The position numbers and the translations under genes were made by a program. The notes beneath the pieces were generated by a model that worked only from the letters and a program-made list of their open reading frames with translations, was not told the DNA's origin and ran no database searches. 8,785 nt of DNA from an uncultured Pseudorhodoferax sp. (GTDB lineage: Bacteria > Pseudomonadota > Gammaproteobacteria > Burkholderiales > Burkholderiaceae): NCBI GenBank assembly GCA_913776795.1, contig CAJYRH010000619.1, positions 1 through 8,785 of the forward strand. Direction: 5' to 3'. This document shows, piece by piece, positions 6,944 through 8,785 of the stretch; the first letter of the stretch is position 1; the number at the start of each line of letters is the position of its first letter.

Positions 6944-6982
6944 CCGCCTCCAGCTGCCGCCCGACTCGAAATCGCGAGCGGC

Positions 6983-7354
6983 TCAGCGCGCGGGTGCCGA
7001 ATAGATCTGCGGCGCCGCACCGCTGAAGCCGGCACGCCGGCCGGGGGCTTGGTAGGTGGGCTGGCTCTGCGGCAGCACCACAGCCAGGCTGCGGGCCACC
7101 GCCACGGCGCGGCGCGCCAGCTGGTCGCGCTGCTGCGCCAGCGCGCGGCCCAGCCGGGACAGGCGGTCGGCCACGGCAGCGGGCACGGGGGTGTGCTGGC
7201 TGGCCGCAGCGTGGGCCAGTTGCACCAGGGCCTGGCGGAACGCGAGCGCACCGGCCTCGTAGGCAGTGGCATCGCCCTGCAGCAGCAGACGGGTCAGGGA
7301 TTCGAGCTGGGCCTCGGCTTCGGCCAGCTGTTGAAGAAAGGAATCAGCCACCAT
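6983..7354 (-). CDS. flgN: FlgN-like export chaperone for hook-filament junction proteins
   Basis: The product has 123 residues (E. coli FlgN 138). FlgN is a small, mostly helical cytoplasmic chaperone that binds FlgK and FlgL and delivers them to the FlhA docking platform. The protein is rich in Ala, Leu, Gln and Arg with heptad-like leucines (FLQQLAEAEAQLESLTRLLL, residues 6-25; later ALAQQRDQLARRA and VARSLAVVLP). It ends in a Pro/Gly-rich tail containing QPTYQAPG, a pattern I recall from betaproteobacterial FlgN. ATG at 7354 is preceded on the minus strand by GGAG with 8-nt spacing (forward 7363-7366). The gene follows flgM by 42 nt, as is usual. Sequence conservation of FlgN is low, so the call leans on length, helical make-up and its place after flgM. 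It runs convergently into fliA. Confidence 0.85.
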   Translation of the reverse strand: MVADSFLQQLAEAEAQLESLTRLLLQGDATAYEAGALAFRQALVQLAHAAASQHTPVPAAVADRLSRLGRALAQQRDQLARRAVAVARSLAVVLPQSQPTYQAPGRRAGFSGAAPQIYSAPAR

Positions 7355-7373
7355 GGCGGTGGCTCCGGTTCAG

Positions 7374-7390
7374 GCGCGCATGCGGCGCGC
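7374..7390 (-). other. Intercistronic hairpin between flgM and flgN
   Basis: GCGCGC (7374-7379) and GCGCGC (7385-7390) form a 6-bp inverted repeat with a 5-nt loop, overlapping a direct repeat GGCGCGCA (7373-7380 and 7384-7391). In the flgMN transcript it lies just upstream of the flgN Shine-Dalgarno sequence (7363-7366). It could affect flgN translation or RNA processing. The symmetry is seen; the role is speculative. Confidence 0.3.
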
Positions 7391-7396
7391 ACGGGT

Positions 7397-7732
7397 TCAG
7401 TGGCCAGCGATGCCGCCCTTGGGCTGCAGCATTTCCTGCGCATTGGCGAGCATCTTGTCCGCAATGGCTTCGGGGTTGATCTGGTAGCTGCCGTCTGCGA
7501 TGGCCGCCTTGATCTCGTCGACCTTGGCCTGGTCGATGTCGCCGGCATCCGAGCGCCGCGTGGCCTCCAGCGTCTTGCCCAGCGTTGAAACGCTCACCGA
7601 CGCGCCCGGCGTGGCCGCAGGCGTGCGGACAGCGGCCGCCTTCGCCTGGGCGGCGGCTTCCGTCTCCGGCCCTGGCCGCTTGGCCGGGGGGGTGACTCCC
7701 GGGTTCGGGTCGGGCGTGTGTCCGATCTTCAT
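7397..7732 (-). CDS. flgM: FlgM, anti-sigma-28 factor
   Basis: The product has 111 residues (E. coli 97). FlgM binds FliA and blocks late gene transcription; it is exported through the finished hook-basal body, which frees FliA. The N-terminal half (from MKIGHTPDPNP through an Ala/Pro/Lys-rich stretch) looks disordered, as expected for a protein exported unfolded. The C-terminal half carries the sigma-binding signature: KVDEIKAAIADGSYQINPEAIADKML, split as KVDEIKAAIADGSY followed by QINPEAIADKMLANA. ATG at 7732 is preferred because GGAG precedes it by 6 nt; an ATG at 7744 (four residues longer) has a poorly spaced site. A sigma-28 promoter lies directly upstream, and flgA lies 101 bp further up on the same strand, so flgM probably has both an early and a late promoter. 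Confidence 0.93.
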   Translation of the reverse strand: MKIGHTPDPNPGVTPPAKRPGPETEAAAQAKAAAVRTPAATPGASVSVSTLGKTLEATRRSDAGDIDQAKVDEIKAAIADGSYQINPEAIADKMLANAQEMLQPKGGIAGH

Positions 7733-7738
7733 TGCACT

Positions 7739-7742
7739 CTCC
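7739..7742 (-). promoter_or_regulatory. flgM ribosome binding site
   Basis: Read on the minus strand, GGAG lies 6 nt before ATG 7732. It overlaps the codons after the alternative ATG at 7744 and is the reason for choosing the shorter FlgM. Confidence 0.7.
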
Positions 7743-7745
7743 ATC

Positions 7746-7762
7746 GCCCCTGTGGAAGGGGC
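7746..7762 (-). promoter_or_regulatory. Hairpin in the flgM leader
   Basis: GCCCCT and AGGGGC form a perfect 6-bp stem with a 5-nt loop between the expected sigma-28 start point (about 7767) and the flgM Shine-Dalgarno sequence (7739-7742). A second dyad, GCATC/GATGC (7761-7765 and 7771-7775), overlaps its edge and the -10 box. The hairpin would be near the 5' end of the late flgM transcript and could affect stability or translation. The function is unproven. Confidence 0.4.
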
Positions 7763-7774
7763 ATCGTGCAGATG

Positions 7775-7801
7775 CTATCGGCAGTTTCCGGAGCGACTTG
7801 A
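7775..7801 (-). promoter_or_regulatory. Sigma-28 (FliA) promoter of flgMN
   Basis: On the minus strand the sequence reads TCAA (forward 7798-7801), 15 nt, then GCCGATAG (forward 7775-7782). This fits the FliA consensus TAAA-N15-GCCGATAA with one change in each box. Transcription should begin near 7767, about 35 nt before the flgM ATG. An own late promoter for flgM, beside read-through from flgA, is the known arrangement in enterobacteria. Confidence 0.85.
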
Positions 7802-7833
7802 GGGCTGTCATGCGAATTCCTTGGCCAGTGGCG

Positions 7834-8535
7834 TCACATGGTCAATTCCACTGTTCGGGCATCCAGCACGGTACCGGTCAGGATGCGGCCGTTCTCCATG
7901 CGCACCCGTGCCGCCTGGCCGACCACCCCGACCGTCAGGGCCTGGCCATCCGAGCTGATCGAAAAGCCCGAGCCCTGCGCAACCACCCGCACCTGGGCGC
8001 CGGCCTGGAAGGCCATCGGCGCCCGCACCATGGACTGGCGGATCGCCTGGCCTGGCTGGTAACTGCGCGTGGCGATCTGGCCCACCCACAGCGCCGGATC
8101 GGCCAGCACGGGCGATCGGTCTTCCGCCCAGTCGACCTCGCCCTGTTCGGCGTCGTCGGCCGTGAGCACCGCCCCCTGCGCCACCTGCCCGCGCAGCATC
8201 CAGGCTGGCCCGAACGCCTTGACCGTGATCGGCAGGAACACGCTCCAGCGCGTCACGCCATCGACGCAGCGCAGGCCCAGCCGCGTGCGGCCCCACAAGC
8301 GGGTGTTGGGCGGCAGGTAAGGTTCGACCTGTGCACAAGGCGCCAGCTTGAGCCGGCTGTCCAGCGCGCCCACGCTGACCTCCATCCGCAGCGGGCCCTT
8401 GGCGTCCGGCGGCAATTGGGCCAGCGCCTGGTCGACCCACTGCTGGCTGATCTGTTCGTACTGCGCCCAGGCGGGGGCGCACAGTGCTGCCAGCAACGGC
8501 AATCCGACCTGGCGCAGCCTTCGTGCAAAGCCCAT
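7834..8535 (-). CDS. flgA: FlgA, periplasmic chaperone for flagellar P-ring assembly
   Basis: The product has 233 residues (E. coli 219). FlgA acts in the periplasm and helps FlgI subunits form the P ring around the rod. It starts with a classic signal peptide: basic MGFARRLRQ, a hydrophobic core GLPLLAALCAPAWA, and an AWA|Q cleavage site after residue 24. Two cysteines, C67 and C90, flank a short loop and may form a disulfide. Residues from about 117 to 175 resemble the SAF-type domain, and the C-terminal part (QVRVVAQGSGFSIS to ARVRMENGRILTGTVLD) is the usual FlgA end. ATG 8535 is chosen because AGGAGGTG sits 5 nt upstream and the signal peptide begins there; the frame stays open to 8715, but that extension is not signal-like. 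flgM follows after 101 bp on the same strand, and flgB is divergent. Confidence 0.95.
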   Translation of the reverse strand: MGFARRLRQVGLPLLAALCAPAWAQYEQISQQWVDQALAQLPPDAKGPLRMEVSVGALDSRLKLAPCAQVEPYLPPNTRLWGRTRLGLRCVDGVTRWSVFLPITVKAFGPAWMLRGQVAQGAVLTADDAEQGEVDWAEDRSPVLADPALWVGQIATRSYQPGQAIRQSMVRAPMAFQAGAQVRVVAQGSGFSISSDGQALTVGVVGQAARVRMENGRILTGTVLDARTVELTM

Positions 8536-8540
8536 GGCGG

Positions 8541-8548
8541 CACCTCCT
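8541..8548 (-). promoter_or_regulatory. Strong flgA ribosome binding site
   Basis: On the minus strand AGGAGGTG ends 5 nt before ATG 8535, the best Shine-Dalgarno match in the window. It fixes the flgA start at the signal peptide rather than at any of the upstream in-frame codons. Confidence 0.85.
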
Positions 8549-8594
8549 GCAAATGTGAATGGGACGGCCGCAACTGTAGGCAGGCCGGCAGCGG

Positions 8595-8642
8595 GCGAAG
8601 CCGCGAACTGCCCGCCAAACACGCCCCTCATCGCGGCTTCGC
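8595..8642. promoter_or_regulatory. 12-bp inverted repeat in the flgA-flgB regulatory region
   Basis: GCGAAGCCGCGA (8595-8606) and TCGCGGCTTCGC (8631-8642) are exact inverted repeats separated by 24 bp, in the middle of the 192-bp space between the divergent flgA and flgB starts (8536-8727). The half-sites are about 60 bp from the flgA start and 85 bp from the flgB start. That is a fitting position for a shared activator such as FlhDC, but the sequence does not clearly match the enterobacterial FlhDC box. No sigma-54 or sigma-28 promoter was found in this space. A CACAAT (8659-8664) could be a weak -10 box for flgB. Confidence 0.45.
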
Positions 8643-8678
8643 GCAAGCGACCGACTTCCACAATTCCCGGCACCCCCT

Positions 8679-8703
8679 GCTCCGTCCGCACCCGTGGCGG
8701 AGC
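8679..8703 (+). other. Hairpin upstream of flgB
   Basis: GCTCCG (8679-8684) pairs with CGGAGC (8698-8703), extended inward by one G-T wobble and one G-C pair around a 9-nt loop. It ends 12 nt before the flgB Shine-Dalgarno sequence and would lie in the flgB leader if transcription starts near 8670. Its role is unknown. Confidence 0.3.
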
Positions 8704-8715
8704 CAACCATCGCAC

Positions 8716-8720
8716 GAGGT
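8716..8720 (+). promoter_or_regulatory. flgB ribosome binding site
   Basis: GAGGT lies 7 nt before ATG 8728. It would be only 1 nt from the in-frame ATG at 8722, so it selects 8728 as the start. Confidence 0.75.
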
Positions 8721-8727
8721 GATGCCC

Positions 8728-8785
8728 ATGTTGGACAAATTGACCGGCACGCTGGACTTCCAGGCCCGCGCCCTGCTGCTGCGCT
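8728..8785 (+). CDS. flgB: FlgB, flagellar proximal rod protein (5' part)
   Basis: Only the first 19 codons are present; the gene runs off the window. They read MLDKLTGTLDFQARALLLR, which matches the FlgB N-terminus (M-[IL]-DKL...L.FQ..AL.LR) that forms the first helix of this rod subunit. FlgB is exported by the type III gate encoded in this window and builds the proximal rod. It is divergent from flgA, as expected for the head of the flgBCDEFGHIJ operon. The assignment rests on a short peptide plus context, both of which agree. Confidence 0.9.
   Translation, partial: MLDKLTGTLDFQARALLLR

Noticed and set aside
8668..8682. GG...GC pair resembling a sigma-54 promoter before flgB
   Set aside because: Only 8 nt separate GG from GC, whereas sigma-54 promoters need 10, and the flanking bases do not match.
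7808..8710. A 300-codon minus-strand frame overlapping flgA
   Set aside because: It is out of frame with FlgA. The FlgA frame has a signal peptide, a strong ribosome binding site and the family C-terminus.
8536..8715. N-terminal extension of FlgA by 60 residues
   Set aside because: The extension would bury the signal peptide, covers the regulatory dyad, and lacks a ribosome binding site as good as AGGAGGTG before 8535.

Overview
The window is a block of flagellar and chemotaxis genes from a GC-rich, polarly flagellated betaproteobacterium. The most likely group is Burkholderiales, and Comamonadaceae in particular. I base this on the strongly GC-biased third codon positions, the cheZ-flhB-flhA-flhF-flhG-fliA order, the flgN-flgM-flgA block divergent from flgB, and protein wording such as FlhB 'NLPASERKL' and FlhF 'RFTAATSREAL'. 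This is recognition from memory; genus and species cannot be read from the sequence. No mobile element, tRNA, rRNA or CRISPR array was seen.

Layout. Plus strand: the 3' end of cheZ (1-369); a 111-bp gap packed with hairpins; then a tight run of flhB (481-1704), flhA (1704-3782), flhF (3779-5359, TTG start), an FlhG/MinD-like gene (5352-6080) and fliA (6158-6871), closed by a rho-independent terminator (6925-6943). Minus strand: flgA (7834-8535), flgM (7397-7732) and flgN (6983-7354) run towards fliA, with a strong sigma-28 promoter between flgA and flgM. Plus strand again: the first 19 codons of flgB (8728 to the end), divergent from flgA across a 192-bp regulatory region that holds a 12-bp inverted repeat. 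No gene-free stretch exceeds 300 bp.

How the genes work together. FlhA and FlhB form the core of the flagellar type III export gate. FlhF and its partner FlhG set the place and number of flagella. FliA (sigma-28) transcribes late genes, and FlgM is its anti-sigma factor, exported once the hook is finished. The sigma-28 promoter in front of flgM closes a negative feedback loop, with sigma and anti-sigma genes facing each other. FlgN is the chaperone for the hook-filament junction proteins, FlgA is the periplasmic P-ring chaperone, FlgB is a proximal rod protein, and CheZ dephosphorylates CheY-P.

The most unusual item is the FlhG-like protein. It keeps the N-terminal FlhF-activating motif (DQGASLR against the usual DQAxxLR) and a recognisable MinD-type layout, but both the Walker A loop and the switch II aspartate appear to be lost. 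It looks like a MinD-family pseudo-ATPase kept under translational coupling to flhF.
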